26,471 nt of DNA. Source: Chara braunii (lineage: Eukaryota; Streptophyta; Charophyceae; Charales; Characeae). Below, piece by piece: positions 17,505-26,471 of the stretch (its first letter is position 1; each line of letters begins with the position of its first letter). A program made the translations under genes and the position numbers. The DNA lies in assembly GCA_003427395.1 (NCBI GenBank), contig BFEA01000107.1, positions 3,092,412 through 3,118,882 of the forward strand, given 5' to 3'. The notes beneath the pieces were generated by a model. The model did not search any database. It worked only from the letters and a program-made list of their open reading frames with translations, and had not been told where the DNA came from.

Positions 17505-17609
17505 ATGTCGCTGTCGTCACCGCCGTCTTTGGAGACGTCGTCGTCGTCACGTCATTAGCTCGTTGTCGTCGTCGTCGTCGGAGTCGCAATCATCTGATCG
17601 CACGGTCAG
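17505..17609 (+). other. Short exon-like segment with strong donor site
   Basis: ATGTCGCTGTCGTCACCG at 17505 resembles ATGTCCGAGTCGTCATCG at 16190. Like that segment it follows a pyrimidine tract and ends at a good donor, CAG|GTAAGC (17609/17610). Its frame is Ser-rich, has a TAG and a TGA, and passes through a CGT/CGA-rich run. It may be a diverged copy of the same exon or chance low complexity. Confidence 0.25.
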
Positions 17610-17632
17610 GTAAGCGCTTTCTCCTCCTCCCT

Positions 17633-17672
17633 CCTTCTTCTTCTTCTTCTTCTTCTTCTTCTTCTTCTTCTT
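17633..17672. repeat. (CTT)n microsatellite
   Basis: About 40 bp of TTC/CTT repeat, followed by a C-rich stretch to about 17940 without recognisable coding content. Confidence 0.9.
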
Positions 17673-17992
17673 CGCGCTATCACTTCTCCCCGTGCGCTAT
17701 CTCGCCGGTTGCGTGTGCACTAGCCCCGCGCCGGCCTTTCCTACCTCTGCGCGCGCACTTTCCTTCCTTCGCGCAACCATATTTCTTCGCTTTGCCTGCG
17801 CAAACCTCACTGCCTGTGCTACCGCCCTGCGTCTCTTACTGCGCGTTCTTCTCTTGTTCTGCGCACCTCCTCCCTACGCTCTCTCCCTTCCTCCATGTCA
17901 CAATCGCCCCCGCTCTCCTGCTACACCACACCCCTCTCTAGAGCGTGCGGGCTAGTGTCGAGCGGGCCAAGCCTGAGGCCCCGTACCACCAA

Positions 17993-18041
17993 CTTCGATG
18001 GGAATGAATCTTCCTACGGTTTTGCTGCTGATTCATCGAAG
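17993..18041. repeat. Small hairpin sharing the AATGAATCTTCC core
   Basis: CTTCGATG (17993-18000) and CATCGAAG (18034-18041) form an 8-bp stem around GGAATGAATCTTCC. The core word is the same as in the stem-loop and MITE-like copies elsewhere in the window, but the arms differ. A (TAAA)n run follows near 18069-18092. Confidence 0.5.
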
Positions 18042-18224
18042 CGGATGAATCGAGAAAAGACAACCCAAAATAAATAAATAAATAAATAAATGTAAATAAA
18101 AGAAGAATCTAACTATAACTAATAAAAATAAAAGAAAACACAGAATCTAACTACTAACTTTCTCAGCCTGCCAAGTGGCGGGCCACGTTACAGCAGAGAC
18201 TCAGATCCAACTAACCTACTAACA

Positions 18225-18300
18225 ACAACTACTTCCTAATCAGTAGGTCGCGGGTTCGAGTCCCGGCCTTCTCAATGCAGGGTAAATAGTGACTCAGCTC
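18225..18300 (+). mobile_element. tRNA-like fragment (SINE remnant?)
   Basis: CTACT..AGTAG (about 18229-18245) can form an anticodon-like stem. It is followed by GGTCGCGGGTTCGAGTCCCGG, a near-perfect T-arm and B box (stem CGGG/CCCG, loop TTCGAGT). No clear acceptor stem, D-arm or A box precedes it, so it is not a complete tRNA gene. A decayed tRNA-derived SINE head is the simplest reading. Confidence 0.5.
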
Positions 18301-19084
18301 AAAAGGAGCTAGCTCAAAGGTCAAGCATATTCATCCCCTAAGTCCGTTGCCTGATAATTTGACCTCAAACCTGTTGAGCTAGATCCTACTTCAAGTTGAA
18401 AAAGAGCCGCTCAGATATTTGTACAGTATTTGGGCTCAGCCCACCTAGTGGCCTGAGCCTGTTTCCGAGTCTTTATGCGAGTGTGCATGCTTGCTGGCTT
18501 GCGTGCCTGTCTAAGCGTTCGGCGGCTTGAGTGCGCGTGAGACCCATAAGGGTACTCGGTTGCTCAGAAGGCCCGTAGACCCGGTACTTACCTGTAGTCG
18601 TGGCCTTGAGGGATGCGGCGGGGAAGTTATAAGGCAGCGGGATAAACCCGTATACTCAGGACAGCGGGGAAAACACTCAAGTAGCAGGTAGGCTTGTACC
18701 ATACCTAGTAAGGGCAGGCGTGCCGCGCAGTCAGGAAGTCGTCGTCCAAGAGACAAATGTTTCGCCATATGCGGGAGTCAGGCGAGACCCTCGGTTCTAC
18801 TCGTGGTATACCGCTTGAGCCAGGCTCTTAGCATTTCAGGGTGCTACCTCATCCTGGCGATCACTCATTGTTAATCGCTTCGCTCGTACGGCCGGGGCGT
18901 ATATTAATTTTAACTTGCCTATCGTACGGATGCTTAAACCTCCATCACGGCGTAGGTTGTAGGTTTACCCGGCATAATACTTAACCCAATCGACTGCTCG
19001 ACCTCTTCGATCGAAGGGTATTAGTACCGACTCTAACCATCAGAGCGCACGTCACAGCAACGCACGTGCATTCTTATCGAAATT
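18301..19084. other. Unassigned sequence
   Basis: Unique-looking sequence of moderate GC. It has no convincing frame; a minus-strand frame of 85 codons at 18511-18768 resembles nothing known. It may be the body of an old SINE or other element. Confidence 0.4.
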
Positions 19085-19226
19085 TTCTCACCGATTTTGC
19101 CCCGGCCTCAGTGGCCGAGGAATTTGTTTTTCCAGTGTCACGCCAAACGTGCACATCCTTTCCATTCCAGACAGACTCCATCATGGTAGTCGACACCGTC
19201 ACCGTGTCGAATGCAAAAACCTGGCC

Positions 19227-19248
19227 AAATACCCTTGTAAGGGTATTT
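19227..19248. repeat. Perfect 22-bp palindrome
   Basis: AAATACCCTT, central GT, AAGGGTATTT: 10-bp arms with no mismatch. Another 7-bp inverted pair, TCGACAC (19190) and GTGTCGA (19204), lies 30 bp to the left. No gene start is adjacent. Confidence 0.9.
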
Positions 19249-19399
19249 AGTCCAACAGTATCCCATACCCCGTTAAGCGACGTCCTCGTCGCCTGGAGAA
19301 CTATATGCAAATAAAAGATGTTTTCCGACAAGCAAATCGTCAAATCCGAACCCTGGAATGAAATGTGGTTTCAGGATTGACGCCGTCACCTTACTTTTC

Positions 19400-19440
19400 A
19401 TTATTACTGCCGGGATTTTAACCCGGGTCTCCCACATAAA
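19400..19440 (-). mobile_element. tRNA T-arm-like fragment, minus strand
   Basis: The minus strand reads GACCCGGGTTAAAATCCCGG: a 5-bp CCGGG/CCCGG stem around the 7-nt loop TTAAAAT (19410-19426). This resembles a T-arm with a mutated B box. Upstream bases do not form a cloverleaf. It may be the head of a SINE whose body runs leftwards to about 19085. Confidence 0.4.
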
Positions 19441-20960
19441 ATAAATTTGATGACTCGAAGTGGGGATACTTGATCTGTACTACAGTATATGAAATAGTTA
19501 AGTATGACAACGCACCTTTCCTTCCCCCACACCCTTAGTCTTTGGCCCAGATATTCGTTGGTTGTTTTCAGGGTCGGTGTCCGTGTGCGGACTCAACCCG
19601 TCAAACGCGGGTCCTAACCAAGACCTTGGGTATTCAACTTTTGATATCACAATCCAAAGTTGTCGGTCATCCTGCCCGAAGCCTAATACAGGAGGACAAC
19701 GGTCTCCATCATGACCCACCACAATCCTGCTGATCAGGCCGGAGCTGCGGCCCACCGCGTTGTTGCTTATCGGTGGTTACCCTCGTTGGTTGCGCAACGA
19801 TGGGATATTCATCCTATCTTTAAAATTTTTATAGATTTCAAAACTAATCTCGACCCCTTCGACATCCACCTGAATAGATCCTTTCATTGGGGCGGCCGCC
19901 CCTCTAGTTTCTCTTCGAGACCATAGTCGAAGGGTCCGCCGCCTGTTTATGCTAGGTCAGCAGCCCACGCTGGGAGTTACGTCCCAACGATGCAAATTTT
20001 CCACCATAGGCTTGGTAATTTATGCCCTCAAATTAACCCTTAGGGTGGATGAACGATGCATTTTAAATAAACCAAATAAATAAGATAATAAATTGAGCAT
20101 TCGTCAGGCTACCACTAAGGGTTGTGCCCTCCAAGTCTTTGATTATAGCTCGGGGAGGCACGTACCTCGGGGTCATTTGTATTATATGTAAAAAATCATT
20201 ATTTTTAAATAAATATTTGTTGACTCTTTGCTTGTCTAAAACCACCAAAAACAAACATCTCATTTTTAAAAAAAAATGATTGCAAAAGATTTCAACTTAT
20301 TGAAAAGAGTTTGTTCATGTCGTAGCATGGTTTCTCAAACATATAATCAATCCATCCAACAACCTTTCACTGACTTTCACACAAAGTACTGATCCGCCCT
20401 TTCCTCTACCACCATTTTTAGGCCTCAGATGAGTCCAATAGTGATAGACAAAGGGAGATATTGACTCACAAAAAGACTCACACCATAGACAAGGATTCAC
20501 TCACAACGTGAAAGTGTTCGTGGTCACCAGCTCATCCCCTTTGGATACATATATAAATATAAAGTATGTTATAATGAGTCAGACTTGCGACTCATCCGTC
20601 TCATCATCATGCTTATCCTCAAAATATTCATGTATTTTCTTATACTATAATCTAGTCTAAACCTTTATCATATCAAAACTCTCAAGGAGAAGAAACTTGT
20701 CCCCATTTCAGACTGCACTCTACTCATCCATGTTCTCTCTTACCCAATAGCACCTCATCCTATCTAGAAGTTCACACATCCACTTGTTTTTAATCTTAGG
20801 AAAGTGATGGCCTACCCCAATATCCTATTGAGCTCCACTCTGCCACTTCTCGGATTATCTGTCCAGTGATGGTCACCAATCTTCCGCGTACATGATACTT
20901 AGTCATTCCCAACTTAATGTACCTTGCTAGTACCTTACAACCATCCATGAAGTGTCCTTA
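19441..20960. other. Unassigned sequence
   Basis: Becomes AT-rich after about 20040. No open frame above 85 codons has recognisable content, and I see no retroelement pol motifs on either strand. Because it lies downstream of the gag-like pseudogene on the minus strand, it would be the place to expect pol if that element were complete; pol appears to be absent. Confidence 0.45.
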
Positions 20961-21016
20961 TTATCAAATGACCTTGCAATTTTCTGTCACTAATACAGGT
21001 CTTTCGTTCCTGTCTA

Positions 21017-22214
21017 TTATTCGTATTCTCGTCGCAAGGCTTCCTGTCTTGTTCCTCCATGTATGTTTGGGTAAATGGAGTTTCCAAATCTGTCATAAAC
21101 ACCTCCTTTAATATTGGTGTTTATTAGACCATTCGCTTCATCAGCCTTCATGACATGGCAAAACCTCATTATGTGCCCTTCTTGGGTACAATGCTTGCAG
21201 ACTGCATTCTTCAAACCCCTTCTTCCTTTCCCAAGTCCTTAACCACTTTCTTAACCACGTTGGATTCCGACGGCGCTCCTGTTTCTATTAACCCTTTATA
21301 TTGCCTCTGCTATCACTTCCTCTTCCATTGCTTCCGAGACCCTTATTACCATGACCACCGCGTCCTTGTCTACCATTGCCTCGACCTCTTCCCCAATCTC
21401 GACCCTGATCGTGGTCATAGACCGCCCGTGCTCGGTTTCTTGCCTTCCGCTGGGCCTTGGTCAACTTCTGAAGTCCAGGTCCGTCTTCTATCTCAATCAC
21501 GTTTTCACCCCTCTCTCCAGCTTGATTATCACATCACTTCTTTTCAGCTTTCGCAGGTCGAATGGATCCTTGATTATCATCATTCGTTTTTTCTCCACTA
21601 CTACCAGCTAGCCCATCTAACATCACCTCTGAGATCTTTCGCTTTCCTTTTCTGTCTCTTTCTAGTTGTGTCATTCTCTCTTCCAATGCTCTCACTTGTC
21701 TCTGTATACTGTCGAGTTCCCCTTGTGTTGACGCACTGCCGATTATTCGATTGGGGTCATTACAATGATGACCATCGATTTCGTGCTCGGGAAATCTCGA
21801 GCTCAGTGAACTTTCCAGTTCACTCCAAGTTCGTGATCTCAGCATGAAATCGTATACTTCGTCGTCCAACTTCTCACATACGAACAAAGGGAACATGGTC
21901 AACATCGCCTTCTCATCCCACTTCTTCATAAGGCTAAAGTTGCAGTAATCACGCAGAAAGCTAGGCAGGTTTTTCCCTAGGAACAGCAGAGCTCTAAGAT
22001 CTGAGGGCATTGACTTGTTCACAGCTTCGCGTGTCAATACTTTGACGATAGAAGAATTCCTCCAAAGGAGGACCTTGTCAAAACCACCATCTCCAGCCAT
22101 GGCCGCCGCCACCATCCTGTAAAAATACAGCAAACGACGAAGCGTCAGGCCGCAAGCCGAAGATGATGTCCAATAAGCTCCTTTATTCCCACCTTCAAAA
22201 GGATACAAAGGCAT
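21017..22214 (-). pseudogene. Gag-like protein of a second LTR element, CCHC zinc knuckle
   Basis: The frame from 22214 (a likely real start is the Met of MVAAAMAGDGGFDKVLLWR) contains RDYCNFSLMKKWDEKAML and DDEVYDFMLRSRTWSELES. A coiled-coil-like LDSIQRQVRALEERMTQLER and a Lys-rich segment follow. A TGA at 21534-21536 interrupts the frame, which then continues through IEIEDGPGLQKLTKAQRKAR and an Arg/Gly-rich stretch. After a frameshift near 21225 comes CKHCTQEGHIMRFC, a perfect C-x2-C-x4-H-x4-C knuckle, then a ~45-residue tail ending at 21017. Capsid-like part, basic Gly/Arg-rich part and zinc knuckle in this order indicate an LTR-element Gag. It is not closely similar to the gag at 9.7 kb. 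Confidence 0.65.
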
Positions 22215-24648
22215 AAGCTTCAGTCATCCATTTGACGAAGCAATTATCCTTTATACTGACCTTAAAGGCGCGAATAGAGCAACAGTTGTATTAAAAGATA
22301 CTCAAATGAGAACATAAGTTGCTAGAAGGAAGTAATAAACATTATTTGCCTGCATATCTCCATTTCGGGGTTCATCCCAGTATTTAAACTTTTCATCTGG
22401 ATTGTGGGAATCAAAGTAGGTGCTCACAATGTAAGTCTAGAGGAGCATGGATCCCATCTTTAGGTACAGACTGTATACTATCTCGCTTGTACAATGCTTG
22501 TGTCATTATTCTTGTACTACCCAAGCGGCCTCCGCTGCTGCCTTTATTCTATATTTCCCTCCTCAATACTCCTTCACAAGGAACTTAGGTAAGACGGTTT
22601 GCAACGGCGCTGAGGGGAGAACAAACTGCTCAGCGTCTCTAACTTCTATAACAATGGATACTGACTCCATACCTTACTACCATTGCTAATTTCCAATGCC
22701 TCAGCCCATTCAAAAGCAGGTCATATTCGTATATTGTGATAGTAATGCATTAATTATACTAGCTGAGTATGTAAATAGTTTTAGCAAGTGAAGAGACAAG
22801 CCTAATTAGCATACGCATGCATTGGTAATGATGGAAAACTTATGGTGTCTGTTACGATCATAGGCAATAGTCATGCTGTAGTCAATAATTTTTTTAATGA
22901 TAAATGCCTTTAGATGCAAAAATAATGAGAGTATTACATTTTACTCCCTAGGCTTTGACAGGAGTATATTGTGTCAAGGGGCAGTATAATACCCTAAAGG
23001 GATAACATCTTAGGCTCCCGAGCTCCGCTCAAGGACCAAGCCTCACTGCTTCACCCTCCGGTTCCAGTATATGTTCCTTGCAAACTCTGGTTAATTAGTA
23101 GACAACCTCACCGTACACGTCCCAGGATGGCATATCCCTTTGTCGTGATGATGAACCCACTTAACACAAAGATAGTTGGGGAATCACCCCCTACCTCCTT
23201 GCGGCATGCAGTAGTTGCCTCCATCATAGACCATAGTCTAACAAGGTGCAAACCCTTTCTTCCTTCTCAGTAGTAATGTAGTCACCATTCCACAAGGGTA
23301 AGGTGACAACACCCCACTATAGACCAGGAACATAGTTCCGGCGCGGGTCTCACTACTTCCTTAAAAGACGGATTTATAGCTCTTTCAAACCATCTGTAAG
23401 GGAAAGGATAACTTAGGATTGTAACTCCCCTAAGGATAGACTCTACACATTGACCACCTCTTGAGGTAATTTCTTTTCCCAAGGAGTCGGTCACTCCATT
23501 CACCCCTGAACCCTCGTCGGACATGGATTTTGTGTAGCTTCTCTATCTATTATTGGAGAGCAACCCAGATGTATGGACTTAAGTGAAACAAACATAGATG
23601 AATAGCGAAATTTGATTAGCTCAGACGGATGAATTTAAGTGCATAGTCTAGAATATATTAACTCAGATAGACAACTCAAGTAATTAACCATGAATAAAAT
23701 GCATCAGGTAGATAGTTTCACATGAATAGTATTAAAAATAGGCTTACCTCAAATAGACTTACATGAATGGATAATTTTTAAATGGATAACCTCAAATGAA
23801 ATGGTTTTAAGAGAACGGATTTAAGCGCTTAGATTCAACTGGGTATATTCAAGTAGATGGTTCAGAAGGGATGAGTTTAAGCAACTATCCTCACGCCCGA
23901 ATATATGTACCAAATTGAACATACAGAAGATGGTTTGATTCCTATTTCCTTACTGCCTCACTGACTACACTTAGGGTTGTGTGCCTTTTTCTTGCAAGCA
24001 CTACAGTTGGCATAATAAGTTTGTTCTATCCATCCTGTTCGCCCCCTTTCTTGTGGATCGGCCAGACTTCTGACTAAAATATGCCTCCACTCGCAAACTT
24101 TGCTCGCAAGTACAGCCCTAACAAAAGTCTAATTTCTTCCTTCTCCTCTAGCCCTTCATTTTCCTTTTTTTTTCAATCCTCCCGCTCTTGGGTCAATTCT
24201 ATAGGCCTCTTGGCGGCCTTCCCTTACCTTCCGCTTCTTCCTCTCCCAGTACCAGTCTCACGACCTTTGGATGTCATATTAATGTGTGGACAATAGTTAG
24301 ACCCTAGAGCCCTTAAGGTTATCCAACCCAATATCATTGGTTTCTAAAAGAATCTAGATAACCTCAGGTTACTGTCAATAAAATACTTCTCCTTTCACTC
24401 TCTAAGGTGATCCTTGTCACAAGTTCTCACTTACAGTCGCCTAACTTGTACCACCTATTTGCTCATAGACCATATTCTATTCTACAAATCGCTAAGTGTT
24501 TTATATGCAATGACCACTCTTACGTAATCCCTACTCAGAATCCTTGATCAGACTATATCCCAGTAAGTAGATTAGAGTTGTCGTTTTGCCTAGATCATCG
24601 ACTTACCAAACCCGAGTTCGTTCACTGAGGACCTCGGCTAGGAAGCGA
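22215..24648 (-). other. Long non-coding leader between primer site and gag
   Basis: About 2.4 kb separate the primer-binding site at 24649 from the gag-like frame. No recognisable coding sequence lies within it on either strand. A long untranslated leader is known in some plant LTR elements, but a nested insertion is also possible. The degenerate tandem repeat at 23560-23885 lies within it. Confidence 0.45.
23560..23885. repeat. Degenerate short tandem repeat, ~13-16 bp
   Basis: Variants of CTCAGATGGA.TTTAAG recur many times: GACGGATGAATTTAAG, CTCAAATAGACTTACATG, AATGGATAACCTCAAATG, AACGGATTTAAG, CAAGTAGATGGTTC. Spacing is irregular and divergence high, so this is an old minisatellite. Confidence 0.55.
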
Positions 24649-24668
24649 GATCCCCGGCAACGGCGCCA
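24649..24668 (-). other. Primer-binding site complementary to tRNA-Asp
   Basis: The plus strand reads GATCCCCGGCAACGGCGCCA, which equals the 3' end of plant tRNA-Asp(GUC) including CCA. The minus strand is therefore the TGGCGCCGTTGCCGGGGATC primer site used by several plant Ty3/gypsy elements. Two bases further out, TGTCGCG begins (minus-strand ..CGCGACA end), giving an LTR end in CA. This orients the second element on the minus strand, consistent with its gag-like frame. Confidence 0.85.
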
Positions 24669-24670
24669 CC

Positions 24671-26471
24671 TGTCGCGCGCGGCGGTCCCACACCCAGACG
24701 TAAAGTAGTTTTTGGTGTTAGACCTCACGGTCGTGTCACGCAGGAGTTTCTTTTTGTCACTTTGTGCAATACCAACTCCGAGCGTGCGTGCGTGCTATAC
24801 CTCTCGCGGCTCCCTACGACAGGTTAAGGATCTCGCGAGGTACAACATTACCTCCACCTGCGGGAGCTGTCACCATCCCTTAGGTGGGCATATCCCTGCT
24901 GAGCTACTGACCCACATACGAAGGCTTTTACATGCAATCACAGAGGTAGGCCAGCCGAGGGCGTTTTCTCGATCGCCATAGCATAGGCATACGCGCGGTA
25001 GAACGCCTTAAGACTGACCCGTATGTCGTGTCCCGAGGTGCTAATTCCCCGGACCGACTACCTAATCAGGTCGACTTTCTCGGACAGTCTTCCACGCTTA
25101 GCCAACCATGACAATGACTCTATGTTTCCTTTTGTTGACCTTATAAAATGTCAGAGTCCAACCCTCAGTAATCTCTCATTCTTCTCAAAAGAAGTCCCAA
25201 ATAAATGACTTCTTGCGTACCGACCTGCCTACGATCTCACTCACAGATATATATATATAAGTACGTATGTAATATCAGGGGAGCTGAATGAGCAGTGGAC
25301 CTCACTTTCACGATTGCCATATCCCTTTGCCCAAATATCTCAGACGATCCCAAACTCAGAAGACAGCACAAAAGTCCAACACCTGTGCAGATGCAAGACA
25401 TCACATACAAGCATACAGATACAGACACAAAATGCGCTACAAGCGTCAACCTTTAATCCATTCATAGCATGTCACTCACGCCCGAAACCCTTGAAAACAA
25501 CATTCCTTCCTAACCCTGACTCCTTTTACCCCAACCCCACACATTTTCGAAGACTTCTGAGTATGATTTGGACAATTTAGGCATAGATACAGGGGGAAGA
25601 TTTATCTGTTCCCTTCTTAGGTCTTGCCTTAGGTGTGGGTGTCAAGCCGTGGTGGAAGTTGAGTCGGAGTTCTACCGACCTGTTATCCAATGATAACAGA
25701 ATTTATAGTTCTCTTACGGATTTCTTCTGTAGTCCTCTCCAAGAGCGCTGAACCCTGTAGACACAACACAGTCCGAAAGAATCTTAACATCTTTTCTTCG
25801 ATGTTGGGATCTAGAAGATTTCTTCTAGCCTTGTGACCCAGTGTTTGGTGCTCACTGGTCCACCTACTGCCTAACTTCTACACTCATTATCAATTCGCTC
25901 GCCTGATTGGTCTAGGTAATGAACATAATTCATTCCCAGCATGTTTGTCCCAACGGTTCTACTATGTTTCTTCCCTCTTAAAAGTTAATTATGAGCCCCA
26001 TGTCCCTAATAATCTCAAGCAATACCATTCATTCAATTCAGAAAGGAAATCACATAATAAAGATCAATTCGGAATTTCAAAGGTTGATAAGTCTCTCTGA
26101 GTCAAGATCTCAGTTATCCTTTCTCACTTGAATCAGCGAGTTAACAATGGGTTGAATTAGTTATATGGAAACAGGCATCTGGCAGTGCATTGATCAGGAC
26201 ACATTCAAACTTCGTTTGTATCAGGCGTGAAGAGTAAAAGTTAATATGGCGATGAGGCAAGTTTCTTAGATCCTCGCTCCTCTCGATCGCCTAATATACA
26301 TATAGATATAAATATGGCGATGAGGCAGGTTTCTTAGAGCCTCGCTCCTCTTGATCGCCTAGTATATATATAGATTTGGCGATGAGGCAGGCTTCATAGA
26401 GCCTCGCTCCTCTCGATCGCCTAGCATATGTATGTATAGATAGATATATGGCGATGAGGCAGGCTTCATAG
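24671..26471 (-). repeat. Partial 5' LTR of the second element, outer end not found
   Basis: The inner end of the LTR lies at 24671 (minus-strand end ..CGCGCGACA, 2 nt from the primer site). I could not find the outer TG end, so the LTR may be longer than the window or may have been truncated or interrupted. The stretch has no coding content. How much of this 1.8 kb is truly LTR cannot be settled from one copy. Confidence 0.4.
26248..26471. repeat. Array of 44-bp hairpin cores with AT-rich spacers
   Basis: Three complete cores (26248-26291, 26316-26359, 26378-26421) and one partial (26450 to the edge) share GGCGATGAGGCA at the left and CTCGATCGCC (once TTGATCGCC) at the right. GGCGAT pairs with ATCGCC as an outer stem, and GAGGC can pair with GCCTC inside. 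Spacers of 24, 18 and 28 bp consist of TATA/GATA-type sequence and differ. The array continues past the window. Confidence 0.9.

Noticed and set aside
17402-17941. 179-codon open frame on the plus strand
   Set aside because: It runs through (TTTA)n, CGT-rich and (CTT)n tracts and is Ser- or Arg-homopolymeric. No domain is visible and it overlaps two donor-like sites. It is best read as low-complexity openness.
18225-18300. Functional tRNA gene
   Set aside because: The T-arm and an anticodon-like stem are present, but no acceptor stem, D-arm or A box can be found.
26248-26471. CRISPR-like array of repeats and spacers
   Set aside because: The host is eukaryotic, spacers are AT-rich simple sequence of unequal length, cores are 44 bp, and no cas genes are present.

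Overview
This window looks like repeat-rich nuclear DNA of a streptophyte (green alga or land plant). The evidence is a degenerate Ty3/gypsy chromovirus with a C-terminal chromodomain, a second LTR element primed by tRNA-Asp, a primer-binding-like site for initiator tRNA-Met, a short interstitial TTTAGGG tract of the plant telomere type, tRNA-derived SINE-like fragments, and very long (TAA)n, (CA)n, (CT)n and (CTT)n tracts. A large charophyte genome such as Chara would fit, but that is inference. I find no intact host gene. Scattered N bases show a draft assembly.

Layout. Positions 1-5300 hold non-coding repeats: a 146-bp tandem duplication, a minus-strand tRNA-derived SINE with a T-rich tail, two ~118-bp MITE-like elements of one family, and a 1.4-kb cluster of inverted modules. 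The cluster includes a 765-bp foldback element with 224-bp terminal inverted repeats. Positions 5318-10545 hold a minus-strand chromovirus. It has a 562-bp 3' LTR, then (leftwards in coding order) gag with a damaged zinc knuckle, protease, reverse transcriptase, RNase H, integrase and chromodomain, broken by many stops and frameshifts. Its 5' LTR is missing. In its place a 151-bp piece of the LTR end plus a tRNA-iMet primer site lies in the opposite orientation, head-to-head with gag. Positions 10707-12260 are non-coding, with a cluster of TGACGTGGCA-like motifs and the TTTAGGG tract.

Positions 12289-17700 are dominated by microsatellites and tandem repeats. Four ~450-bp units each carry a (TAA)n tract, a short GGCGC-type palindrome and, in the preserved copies, a splice-donor-like GT. 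A direct repeat pair flanks this array at 12.56 and 15.57 kb. An exon-like but interrupted reading frame lies at 16190-16493. Two copies of an ~85-bp stem-loop element follow. Positions 18100-20900 are unassigned sequence with two further tRNA-like fragments and a 22-bp palindrome.

Positions 21017 to the right edge are part of a second minus-strand LTR element: a gag-like pseudogene with a CCHC zinc knuckle, a ~2.4-kb leader, a 20-nt match to a tRNA-Asp primer site, and the inner end of an LTR. The right edge enters an array of 44-bp hairpin-forming cores separated by AT-rich spacers.
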